From: Planctomycetota bacterium
Lineage (GTDB): Bacteria > Planctomycetota > Phycisphaerae > UBA1845
Assembly (NCBI GenBank): GCA_022567365.1
Contig: JADFHG010000090.1
Location: 1-9,792, forward strand
DNA: 9,792 nucleotides
Direction: 5' to 3'
A program made the position numbers and the translations under genes. Within the stretch, counting starts at the first letter, position 1, and each line of letters opens with the position of its first letter. Under the pieces are notes generated by a model. It saw only the letters and a list, made by a program, of their open reading frames with translations. It did not search any database and was not told the origin of the DNA. Shown here one piece after another: positions 1-6,327 of the stretch.

Positions 1-55
1 CCGTTTCAACTGGGCGGAAGCGGCGGTGGTGCGGTAGCAGCCTGTTGAAGAAGTC

Positions 56-130
56 TGTGGGACCGACTTTGCTAGTCGGTCAAACGCCGCTGGTGGCCCG
101 AAAACGACCGACTGGAAAGTCGGTCCCACA
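56..130. repeat. Inverted pair of REP-like palindromes (BIME-like)
   Basis: A perfect 15-bp inverted repeat links 56-70 (TGTGGGACCGACTTT) and 116-130. A second 8-bp pair links 74-81 (AGTCGGTC) and 106-113 (GACCGACT). Each half is also a palindrome by itself: GACCGACT faces AGTCGGTC across a short loop in 61-81, and GACCGACT faces AGTCGGTC in 106-125. The unit is therefore a palindrome of about 25 nt present twice in opposite orientation, separated by 24 nt (82-105). It could fold as two small hairpins or one long one. This is the arrangement seen in REP/BIME sequences. I infer that class from structure alone, not from a database match. Confidence 0.65.
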
Positions 131-176
131 AAGTACCCTGTTTGTCAACGGGCCGGTGTGGTAGGGATTCGGTTCG

Positions 177-211
177 AACTGCATGTGCGTGCCGATGGCG
201 CACTTGCAGTT
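177..211. repeat. Hairpin inside the MITE-like element
   Basis: AACTGCATGTGCG at 177-189 pairs with 199-211 (CGCACTTGCAGTT) with one mismatch in 13 positions, leaving a 9-nt loop. It lies between the REP-like pair and the right terminal repeat. No T-run follows on either strand, so I do not call it a terminator. Confidence 0.5.
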
Positions 212-232
212 TGGGCTCTTTCAACAGGCTGC

Positions 233-901
233 CTAATCCCCAAGGAGTTCTCGAACGGGCTGTAGCGGCGACCCGGATTGTGCTCGTGCCATCATTTCGT
301 CAAGGCGATCAAGGCACAACTGTGACCATGTTTCCAAGCTGTCTCGGACGGCCTCCAACTCAGTCGGGCTCATGAAGGCCATTTGGGTGATCATCTGCTC
401 TCGCTTGCCGACCTTCGCGCGCTTCAAAGTCCAATGATGGACGATTCCCAAGTGTACCCGCCCGACCTCGGTGGAGTCGTCGTTGAGGAGCGCGACAATG
501 CGGTCCTCATATTCCGTTTCCACCGAGACCTCCTCGGCCACTTCGCGCTTGACCGCGGTGATGTAGGCATCTCGAAAGTCCGAGTCGAACAAGGGCATCT
601 CATCGACGGGGTTGATGTGGCCGCCGATGCCGATCGATCTGCGTCCGGCAAGCCGCGTTTCCCCGGCTCGCTTCCCTCGGACATAGCTGAGGTACTTCCC
701 GCCGTGCGTCATGATCACATAGGGAATGAGTTGCTTGTAGGCCGGGTCTGCCTCCGCACGCGACCGGGGCATGAAGCGTGGCACGCCCTGAACGAAGAAC
801 TCGCGGAGATAGGGCTGAACATCAAAGGTGAGCCCTTGAAACATCCCCGCTCGCTCGAGAACACTTCGCTCGACAACCAGCACCTGTTCTTCCTGGGCCA
901 T
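233..901 (-). CDS. Nudix (MutT-like) hydrolase, predicted phosphoesterase
   Basis: A 222-aa cytoplasmic protein that probably hydrolyses a phosphoanhydride or phosphoester bond; the substrate is unknown. The sequence shows a Nudix-type core. There is a GIGGHI strand-loop at residues 91-96, then a helix with R119-E120-V-A-E123-E124, matching the REUxEE metal-binding half of the Nudix box. The first half is atypical: the usual spacing from Gly to Glu is not kept, D111 occupies the Glu position, and the terminal Gly is S126. The length and the EVGRVHLGIVH segment (145-155) resemble the predicted phosphoesterase group COG4112, from memory. The ATG start is fixed by AGGAG at 909-913, 7 nt upstream. 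It begins 60 nt after unknown gene C on the same strand, so co-transcription is likely. Its TAG stop abuts the MITE-like element, so the C-terminus (ending ELLGD) may be truncated by insertion. Confidence 0.85.
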   Translation of the reverse strand: MAQEEQVLVVERSVLERAGMFQGLTFDVQPYLREFFVQGVPRFMPRSRAEADPAYKQLIPYVIMTHGGKYLSYVRGKRAGETRLAGRRSIGIGGHINPVDEMPLFDSDFRDAYITAVKREVAEEVSVETEYEDRIVALLNDDSTEVGRVHLGIVHHWTLKRAKVGKREQMITQMAFMSPTELEAVRDSLETWSQLCLDRLDEMMARAQSGSPLQPVRELLGD

Positions 902-961
902 GGGGTTGCTCCTGTGCTACTGCTGAGAGGGCGTTACGAGAATCTTAGACCAACACCGATT

Positions 962-1486
962 TCAGGCTTCGGGCGTGCCCGAAGCCTTGGCAAGCTTCTC
1001 TCGTAGCTTCACATTAAGGTCGTTCGCGCTCAGGCGTTCGTCACGAATCGCCGTAGCGACGAGGGTGATGAGACGCGCCTTTGTGAAGGGAACGACTGTG
1101 TCACCTAATCGGATTCGAGGATCGAGAATCCTTACGACCTTTGCCAGCCTCTCGACGTCAAGTTTGACGAGATCCACGTGGCGCGATCGAAGGTCCTTGA
1201 CCGCAGTTTCACCCTTTGTCGACTCGGACGCCAACCCGGCGTCGGCGAGAATCGCTTCCGGAAGCACGACTACGTCGATCTTTTCAAAACTGCCTTTGTT
1301 TGGTCCAACGGCGAGTGCAAGTGCAACTTGGGCGACGTCTTCTTCATCATCATCGCAGCGCCACCAGGATAGCCTATCGTCACTTGTGCGCAGCGACGTT
1401 ATGGCATCCGCACGAAGTTCATTCTCCGCAAGATAATCCCTGCGTTCCCATTTGGCACGGCTTATCTTCATCGCCAGCATGTTCAC
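962..1486 (-). CDS. Hypothetical protein C of the A-B-C cassette
   Basis: A 174-aa protein whose function I do not recognise. It has no signal peptide or membrane segment, so it is probably cytoplasmic. Visible features are KISRAKWERRDYL near the N-terminus (7-19), a conserved-looking LSWWRC (39-44) followed by an acidic run DDDEED (45-50), an alternating hydrophobic strand KIDVVVLPEAIL (69-80), and a helical C-terminal half rich in Lys, Arg and Leu. No catalytic motif is apparent. The chosen start is GTG at 1486, which overlaps the TGA of gene B by 4 nt (GTGA), typical of translational coupling; an in-frame ATG at 1480 is the alternative. There is no strong ribosome-binding site, which also fits coupling. 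The tight link to B suggests a shared complex or pathway (inference). Confidence 0.75.
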   Translation of the reverse strand: MNMLAMKISRAKWERRDYLAENELRADAITSLRTSDDRLSWWRCDDDEEDVAQVALALAVGPNKGSFEKIDVVVLPEAILADAGLASESTKGETAVKDLRSRHVDLVKLDVERLAKVVRILDPRIRLGDTVVPFTKARLITLVATAIRDERLSANDLNVKLREKLAKASGTPEA

Positions 1487-2199
1487 GAGGTAGTCCCGGA
1501 GAGGTCGACTATGACTTGCTGAACATACTCATTCAACCAAGCCACAGCATCTTCGTGACGGCGAAGCATATCAAGCGCTTCCGATCCTCCCCAATCCTCG
1601 AGCGCTCGAACCGCGGCATCCCGCACCTCGACGTCCTCATTCCGAAGTGCATCGTCGGCAACGCGCATTCCCCACCCGCGAACGCGATCGTAGTCAATCC
1701 TCCCGATGCAGCGGACAATCGATGCACAAAGCGATGGGCGGGTCGGATAGTGTTCAACCAAGACCTGGGAAAGCCAGTCTTGGCATTTCGAGGAGTCTGC
1801 GCGAAGGGCTTCGTCAATCACACCCTCGACCGGATGGGTAACCCCGTCATCGATGGGCTCGTCGAGCAATGCGGCTACGACTTTGCCTCGGAAGCGAATG
1901 TACTCAGGGTCGGGTTCAGCCATCGGGAGCGGTGGCGTAAACTGCGCATTGTCCCAATACATTTGGCGAACATACATCGAGAGGTCTTCGTCAGCCGTAT
2001 TCTGAATTGCATCCGCTAGATCCTCTGAGGATGAGAAAAGAAGCGCTTGCGTTCCAGAAGGCTCGGTGCCGTGCTCTTCGGAGGCGGATTCGATCAGAAG
2101 GAGACCGATCGGAGGCTTTGGCTCGTGTCGGGCCAGGGTTTCTGCCGATCCCGTCTGCGTTTCGGCGGATGCGCTCGTGTCTTCACTGACCTCGATCAT
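1483..2199 (-). CDS. Hypothetical protein B with HEAT-like C-terminus
   Basis: A 238-aa soluble protein of unknown function. The N-terminal third is acidic and low in complexity (many Ser, Glu, Thr and Ala up to about residue 60). The C-terminal part is helical. Residues 182-216 (ALRNEDVEVRDAAVRALEDW, then GGSEALDMLRRHE) read like one HEAT/PBS-type repeat, a protein-protein interaction fold, followed by a conserved-looking WLNEYVQQVIVDL helix (221-233). I found no enzymatic motif. The open frame extends upstream to 2301, but that would overlap gene A. The ATG at 2199 is preferred because AGGA lies at 2208-2211, 8 nt upstream, and it leaves a 16-nt gap after gene A. Its stop overlaps the GTG start of gene C by 4 nt. 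It may be a scaffold or adaptor for A and C (inference). Confidence 0.75.
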   Translation of the reverse strand: MIEVSEDTSASAETQTGSAETLARHEPKPPIGLLLIESASEEHGTEPSGTQALLFSSSEDLADAIQNTADEDLSMYVRQMYWDNAQFTPPLPMAEPDPEYIRFRGKVVAALLDEPIDDGVTHPVEGVIDEALRADSSKCQDWLSQVLVEHYPTRPSLCASIVRCIGRIDYDRVRGWGMRVADDALRNEDVEVRDAAVRALEDWGGSEALDMLRRHEDAVAWLNEYVQQVIVDLSGTTS

Positions 2200-2215
2200 G
2201 TCTAGTATCCTGTCG

Positions 2216-2950
2216 TCAAGTTCCGGGGTAATAGAGTTCAAGTATACTATCAAGTTCGTTCGCGGCCGCGCCAAAGAACTTCTTGACGTCTGCTTCGCCA
2301 AAGTCCTTCTCAGTCGCGTCCTCTTTGAGGGTGTTCAGGTCTTGCTCGAATAGGACAATCAGCTTTTCGTCCCCGGCTTCCGACAGCTTTCCGGTCTTGC
2401 TCTTCGCCCAGGAGTTGACTGTGAAATCGTCTGCCAGCGTGTATCTCTTGTGCGCGTGCAGCTCGAAGTTTTCTGGGCGGTTTAGCGGCGCCTTGTCCCA
2501 TCGATCCTTGCAGAAGTGGCGGGCCAGGAACAGCCCTGGTTCCTCACGCACCGAGAACCGCGTTGTCAACGCTGCAAGACGTGCAATCCGCGGGCTCAAC
2601 AGTGCAGCGTATTGGAGGAGGATTCCGACGGCCTTTTCAAAAAAGTCCCCAATCGCTACACACGCGCCCGTAGACTTGGCCCGCCGCCAATGGACATTTA
2701 CGCGAGCCGAAGAGAACTCGCAGCGCCATTCGTGGGACTTGCTTTCGATGATGATTCTCGGGATTTCGGGCGGAGCACCCTGAGGTATCGTTCCTAAGGT
2801 GGTCAGCGCACCATCGAAGAGGGTGGTCAGCGAAGGATAGAGATCCTTCATGACCTTGCTCACGGCTAGGTCGCCATCTGGTGTAAAGATGGTCGCCTGG
2901 CACGAAGCAAGCTGAAAGTTGTCGGCTGTAAGCTCCTGCATGTGCGACAC
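2216..2950 (-). CDS. Hypothetical protein A, first gene of the A-B-C cassette
   Basis: A 244-aa protein with no signal peptide or clear membrane helix; its function is not recognised. Notable segments are PRIIIESKSHEWRCEF (64-79) then NVHWRR (85-90), probably paired beta strands; a hydrophobic helix around 104-120; the strand pair ENFELHAHKRYTL / FTVNSW (160-181); and EQDLNTLKED (202-211) before an acidic helical C-terminus. The layout recalls the roughly 250-aa, sporadically distributed TIGR04255-type proteins, but this is a weak impression from memory. The start is GTG at 2950, supported by AAAGGA at 2956-2961 with a 5-nt spacer; an ATG three codons downstream is the alternative. A sigma70-like promoter lies 25-53 nt upstream. 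Gene B follows after 16 nt, so A heads the operon. Confidence 0.75.
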   Translation of the reverse strand: MSHMQELTADNFQLASCQATIFTPDGDLAVSKVMKDLYPSLTTLFDGALTTLGTIPQGAPPEIPRIIIESKSHEWRCEFSSARVNVHWRRAKSTGACVAIGDFFEKAVGILLQYAALLSPRIARLAALTTRFSVREEPGLFLARHFCKDRWDKAPLNRPENFELHAHKRYTLADDFTVNSWAKSKTGKLSEAGDEKLIVLFEQDLNTLKEDATEKDFGEADVKKFFGAAANELDSILELYYPGT

Positions 2951-2974
2951 AACATTCCTTTCTCGCCAGCATCT

Positions 2975-3003
2975 AGTCTAGGGTCCGAAGAATGCTACAT
3001 CAA
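2975..3003 (-). promoter_or_regulatory. Putative sigma70-type promoter for the A-B-C cassette
   Basis: Read on the minus strand, TTGATG (2998-3003) and TAGACT (2975-2980) are separated by exactly 17 nt. Each hexamer matches the bacterial consensus at 4 of 6 positions. A transcript would start near 2968 and give a short leader carrying the AAAGGA ribosome-binding site of gene A. It sits in the 156-nt gap after the transketolase stop, so it would make the cassette an independent transcription unit. The match is moderate and the host sigma-factor preference is unknown. Confidence 0.4.
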
Positions 3004-3106
3004 CCGATGGCCGCGTCTTTTCGAAAGAACCTCTGCAAGACCCGCCAACCGGGTGGTTCTCGGGCGATCTCATCTCACCGCTCGGGCTTGAATGATGCCG
3101 CAGTGG

Positions 3107-5062
3107 TCAATTGGCCGCCAGCCCCATTGCCCGTTCGACGATTTGCTCCAGCCCGACACCGACGTAGGTGAAGATCTCCTCCGCCGTTTTCGCCGACTTG
3201 GGGATGCGGCGGGCGGTCATGCCGACGACCTTGACGTCGCCCCGCTCGGCGGCGGCTTCGGCGAGTTCCGCGTGGACGCCGCCGAGGTAGTTGTCCTCGA
3301 CGGTGAGAATCGTCCCGCCGCAGTCGATCGCGGCGGAGAGGATCGGCGAAGCATCGAGCGGGAGGGTGTAGGCATCGAAGACGTTGCACGAAATCCCGGA
3401 CGAGGCGAGCCTTTCCGCGGCCTCGAGGACGGTATGCACCATGTAGCCGGCGCTGACCAGCGTGAGGCGATCGCCGACTCGCAGTTGCTTGCACCCGCGA
3501 AGCTCGAACGTCTCATCGAGCGCGTAGAGAAAGTCCGCGTTGGGACGGTGGGTGCGCAAGTAGCAGAGACCGTTCGTGTTGGCCATCAATTCGCAGCAGC
3601 GGTACGCGCATATCGCATCGGAGGGGTGGAACAGATGACATAGGGCGGCACCGTCTTCGCGCTCGGTCCGCGTCATGCTTCGGAAGTATGCCACGTCGGA
3701 AACGGCCATCTGAGACGGACCGTCGGCTCCGAGCGAAACACCCGCGTGCGACCCGACGATCTTGACGTTGGCCCGCGAGATCGCGAGCATGTCGATCTGG
3801 TCGGCGGCGCGGGCGATGAACTTCGCGAAGCTGCTGGCAAAGGGGATTTTGCCGCTTGCGGACAACCCGCCGGCGACCGAGAGCATGTTCTGCTCAGCGA
3901 TTTTGCACTCGAAGAAACGGTCCGCGTGGAGCTTGGCGAAGCGGTCGGCATATGTCGAGTTGCTGACGTCGCCGTCCAGCGCGACGATGCGATCATCGAC
4001 GTCGCCGAGCGCGACCAAGGCGACGCCGTAACCGGCGCGCGTCGCAAGGCTCTTTTTCTCGAGGGCGGTCTCCATACCCACCCGCGCGAGGGCCGCCTCG
4101 AATGGCGGCAGCTCGATCGTCTTTCCGGCGGGCAACGCTTCGCCCGCACTCGCCGGCAAGACCGGGAGCATCGCTTCGCCCGGTTCGGCGCCGAGTGTCG
4201 CGCCCGTGGCATCGAGTTCCGCGAGCCTCGCGTCGAGATCGGCGGGCGCCATCGGCTTGCCGTGGTAGTTTTCGTTTTGAATCGAGTCGACGCCCCAACC
4301 CTTGATCGTGCGGGCCACGACGGCGACCGGCTTGTCGCTCTCGCCGACCTTCTCGAACGCCCGCGCAAGTGCGTCCGGGTCGTGCCCGTCCACCTTCACC
4401 GAGTCCCATCCGAACGCCGACATCTTCGCCGCGAGCGCGTCGTAGGATTGTTGAAACGAGACGGCATCCGCCTGCCCGTGACCGTTGCAACTGAAGATCG
4501 CACAGACGTTGTTCAGCTTGTGGTCGATGATGAAGTCGGCCGCTTCCCAGACCTGCCCCTCGCGAGACTCGCCGTCCCCGATGATCACGAAGACTCGCTT
4601 GTCGATCCCGTCGATCCGCGCCGCAATCGCCAAACCGGCGGCCACGGAGAGCCCCTGTCCCAGCGAGCCGGTTGCGGCATCGAAGAAGGGAAACCCCTCC
4701 GCCGGGTTGGGGTGCCCGTCGAGCACGCTGCCGAGCTCCCGAAGCGACACGAGCTCGTCCACGGTCAGCGTGCACGCGTCGGCTCGGTTCCTGCCTACGA
4801 CGCCGCCAAGGTCCGCGTACGCCGCGTAGACCATCGGCACCGCGTGACCTTCAGACAATACCAGGCGATCGTTGTTGGGGTTCCACGGATCGACCGGGTC
4901 GTAGCGCATCTGCCGGTACATCAACTCGACGATGATGTGGGCGAGCGAGAGCGCGCTCGACGGATGCCCCGAACCGGCGGCCGTGGTCATGGTCAATACG
5001 TGCCGGCCGAGTTCAACGGCCTTGGCGTGAACGGCGGGCGTGGTCGACACCAGTGTCTCCAT
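3107..5062 (-). CDS. tkt: Transketolase
   Basis: A complete 651-aa cytoplasmic enzyme that transfers two-carbon ketol units between sugar phosphates in the non-oxidative pentose phosphate pathway, using thiamine diphosphate and a divalent metal. The N-terminal cofactor domain (about 15-270) shows SGHP (31-34), EGH (71-73), GSLGQGL (132-138) and the metal/cofactor motif GDG (162-164) with its partner N193 thirty residues after D163, plus DGH (225-227). The pyrimidine domain (about 335-505) has the catalytic glutamate E390 in AEQNM, then SHAGVSLGADGPSQ (438-451) and R503-T-H-R-P. A C-terminal domain ends with RRIPKSAKTAEE (618-629). Motif wording is closer to the short animal/archaeal transketolases than to the E. 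coli TktA type. Start: ATG at 5062 with TGGAGA at 5073-5078. The frame is open to 5284, but that extension lacks family similarity. No neighbour shares its pathway. Confidence 0.96.
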   Translation of the reverse strand: METLVSTTPAVHAKAVELGRHVLTMTTAAGSGHPSSALSLAHIIVELMYRQMRYDPVDPWNPNNDRLVLSEGHAVPMVYAAYADLGGVVGRNRADACTLTVDELVSLRELGSVLDGHPNPAEGFPFFDAATGSLGQGLSVAAGLAIAARIDGIDKRVFVIIGDGESREGQVWEAADFIIDHKLNNVCAIFSCNGHGQADAVSFQQSYDALAAKMSAFGWDSVKVDGHDPDALARAFEKVGESDKPVAVVARTIKGWGVDSIQNENYHGKPMAPADLDARLAELDATGATLGAEPGEAMLPVLPASAGEALPAGKTIELPPFEAALARVGMETALEKKSLATRAGYGVALVALGDVDDRIVALDGDVSNSTYADRFAKLHADRFFECKIAEQNMLSVAGGLSASGKIPFASSFAKFIARAADQIDMLAISRANVKIVGSHAGVSLGADGPSQMAVSDVAYFRSMTRTEREDGAALCHLFHPSDAICAYRCCELMANTNGLCYLRTHRPNADFLYALDETFELRGCKQLRVGDRLTLVSAGYMVHTVLEAAERLASSGISCNVFDAYTLPLDASPILSAAIDCGGTILTVEDNYLGGVHAELAEAAAERGDVKVVGMTARRIPKSAKTAEEIFTYVGVGLEQIVERAMGLAAN

Positions 5063-5416
5063 ATCGCAACGATCTCCAGCATAAGAGGGTAACGGGAACG
5101 CAACGCCCAGCAGACTAGCGACTCGATCTGCCGGGATCAAGCACCCGTCTCCACCCGGCGCGACTCGCCGACACACCCATCTGACCAGCCGACGCGCGCG
5201 ATCCGCGCGCTGGCTTCGGGTGCGAAAGTTGAAGCGCCGGGACTCACAACAAACAAAAATCGACGAAGCACCGAAACGTCGCAACGGCGCGGGGTTCCTG
5301 TCGTTGATCCGAGGAGAGACGGTGGACCAGCAGGAAACGAGTCACAACGTTGCGTAATTGAAGCGGATGGGTGAATCACAAACGACCGGCGCGTTCTCTT
5401 GTTGCGAATCGCGACG
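5063..5416. other. Intergenic region between acetyltransferase and transketolase
   Basis: This 354-nt stretch contains the transketolase ribosome-binding site (TGGAGA at 5073-5078, 11 nt from the ATG counting from GGAG) and one GC-rich stem-loop at 5194-5210. The transketolase frame stays open through part of it (to 5284), but the Arg-rich translation does not look like a domain. It should also hold the transketolase promoter and the end of the acetyltransferase transcript; I could not pick out a convincing -35/-10 pair. Confidence 0.6.
5194..5210. repeat. GC-only stem-loop
   Basis: GCGCGCG (5194-5200) pairs perfectly with CGCGCGC (5204-5210) around a 3-nt loop. An outer AGCC/GGCT pair (5187-5190 and 5212-5215) extends it past a small internal loop. 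It lies downstream of the acetyltransferase gene and upstream of transketolase. There is no T-run on either side, so an intrinsic terminator is doubtful. It could slow polymerase or fold in the transketolase leader. Confidence 0.4.
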
Positions 5417-6004
5417 CTACGGTTTCCCGGCCGAAGCCCGTGGTGTTGCGGTGGTGTATCGTCGCGACTCGGATGTGCGTCGATACAATACGTGCGGCAG
5501 GCCCGCGTGTTGAATGTCGCGCTCGTAGCGGAATCCGACCTTCTCCATGACCCGGCGCGAAGCCATGTTCGTCGGAAGGGTGAACGCGACGAGGTCGGCG
5601 AGGTCGAGTTTGCGAAACGCGATGTCGACCATTGCATCGGCCATTTCCGTGGCCAGGCCTCGATCCCAATAGTCGCTCGCGACGGCGTAGGCGATTTCCG
5701 TTTCGAACGCGCCTTCGATGCGTACCCGTCGCAATCCGCCTCGACCGACGAAATCGCCGCTACGTTTGTCGTGAAACACCCAGAATCCAAACCCATTCAC
5801 GTTCCAGTGTCGGTCGTTCTCTTCGAGGCGGTCCTTTGCTTCGATCACGGTGATCGGTCCGCCAAGGGTCGCCGCGACGCGCGGATCCTGGAATAGCCCC
5901 ACCAGCAACTCGAAATGGCCCTCGCGCACTCGCTCCGCGCTGAGTCGGCGCGTCGTAAACGCATCGACCGCCGAAGTACACGCATCGACCGTTGAAACGC
6001 TCAT
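5417..6004 (-). CDS. GNAT-family N-acetyltransferase (RimJ/RimL type)
   Basis: A 195-aa cytoplasmic enzyme expected to transfer an acetyl group from acetyl-CoA to an amine. RimJ/RimL relatives modify ribosomal-protein N-termini, but many members acetylate small molecules, so the substrate is open. Evidence: the opening TTRRLSAERVREGHFELLVG (17-36) is typical of this group. GFGFWVFHDKRSGDFVGRGG (71-90) forms the central strands. Motif A for acetyl-CoA binding is YWDRGLATE (112-120), where Arg-Gly-Leu-Ala-Thr supplies the pyrophosphate loop. PTNMASRRVMEKVGF (144-158) is the usual C-terminal motif with Asn146. The frame is open to 6142, but ATG 6004 is chosen because GGGAGGA sits 7 nt upstream. 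It is divergent from the ABC operon and appears monocistronic. The last 25 residues, rich in Ser, Thr, Arg and Ala, look disordered. Confidence 0.92.
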   Translation of the reverse strand: MSVSTVDACTSAVDAFTTRRLSAERVREGHFELLVGLFQDPRVAATLGGPITVIEAKDRLEENDRHWNVNGFGFWVFHDKRSGDFVGRGGLRRVRIEGAFETEIAYAVASDYWDRGLATEMADAMVDIAFRKLDLADLVAFTLPTNMASRRVMEKVGFRYERDIQHAGLPHVLYRRTSESRRYTTATPRASAGKP

Positions 6005-6011
6005 GGATTTG

Positions 6012-6018
6012 TCCTCCC
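6012..6018 (-). promoter_or_regulatory. Strong ribosome-binding site fixing the acetyltransferase start
   Basis: GGGAGGA on the minus strand is near-complementary to the 16S rRNA 3' end and stands 7 nt before ATG 6004. It rules against the 46-codon longer reading that begins at 6142. Confidence 0.8.
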
Positions 6019-6241
6019 GGTTCAATCTCGCTACCGCCACGGCACGTTGGAAACCACGCCCACTTGTCGCCATGCCCTGGCGACGTGCAAGCGTGCGAGA
6101 CGCCGCGCTCGCACCCAGATGTTGCTCGCGTTTCATGCCCACGCCCGCGACAGCCCCCTGGTATCGTACCGGCGACGGTGCCTCCTGTCAGCCGCCGAGA
6201 CCGGATCCGGCTGGCGCATTTCGCGTTTCCGTGTGCCGAGT

Positions 6242-6262
6242 CGCGGGCCTGAAGCCCGTGCG
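6242..6262. repeat. Short palindrome 1 in the divergent intergenic region
   Basis: CGCGGGC (6242-6248) faces GCCCGTGCG (6254-6262) across the 5-nt loop CTGAA. The core CGGGC/GCCCG stem is perfect and the outer bases pair after a one-base bulge. No T-run follows. It resembles dispersed REP-like units more than a terminator, but I see only this copy. Confidence 0.4.
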
Positions 6263-6314
6263 AAATCGCAAGGGCAGGCAAAGTCTACCGCTGTTCGTAG
6301 CACCGCGGGGGCTA

Positions 6315-6327
6315 GAGCCTGCGGCTC
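6315..6327. repeat. Short palindrome 2 in the divergent intergenic region
   Basis: GAGCC (6315-6319) and GGCTC (6323-6327) form a 5-bp stem with a TGC loop, inside a G/C-rich stretch that starts CCGCGGGGGCTA. Together with the palindrome 53 nt upstream it makes a pair of small hairpins ahead of the ABC operon. Confidence 0.35.

Larger units (their letters stand above)
37..232. mobile_element. MITE-like non-autonomous insertion element, about 196 bp
   Basis: The segment is bounded by a perfect 13-bp inverted repeat: GCAGCCTGTTGAA at 37-49 and its reverse complement at 220-232. It holds no convincing ORF but several internal hairpins, the usual picture of a miniature inverted-repeat element mobilised in trans. 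A TA lies directly before the left end (35-36) and another one base beyond the right end (234-235), which would fit a TA target duplication if one terminal base differs between the ends. That assignment is inference. The right end falls exactly at the stop codon of the adjacent Nudix gene. The transposase family that would move it cannot be named from the sequence. Confidence 0.6.

Noticed and set aside
56..130. CRISPR-like repeat
   Set aside because: There are only two units, they are in inverted rather than direct orientation, and there is no spacer series or cas gene.
383..1006. Plus-strand open frame (207 codons) opposite the Nudix gene
   Set aside because: No ribosome-binding site or domain; the opposite strand carries the Nudix motif and a strong ribosome-binding site.
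2200..2301. 34-codon extension of gene B into gene A
   Set aside because: It would overlap gene A by 86 nt, whereas ATG 2199 has AGGA at proper spacing.
3016..3028. TCTTT/AAAGA inverted repeat as a transketolase terminator
   Set aside because: The stem is only 5 bp, A/T-rich, with no T-run; it is too weak to call.
3746..5092. Long plus-strand open frame (448 codons) opposite transketolase
   Set aside because: It is an antisense shadow. Its translation is Arg/Asp/Val-rich with no domain, while the minus strand encodes an unmistakable transketolase over the same bases.
5194..5210. Intrinsic terminator for the acetyltransferase
   Set aside because: The stem is strong but no T-run follows on either strand, so it is listed only as a stem-loop.
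5063..5284. 74-codon N-terminal extension of transketolase
   Set aside because: It is Arg-rich with no family similarity. A ribosome-binding site and the normal family N-terminus both point to ATG 5062.
6005..6142. 46-codon N-terminal extension of the acetyltransferase
   Set aside because: GGGAGGA seven bases before ATG 6004 and the family's usual start exclude it.
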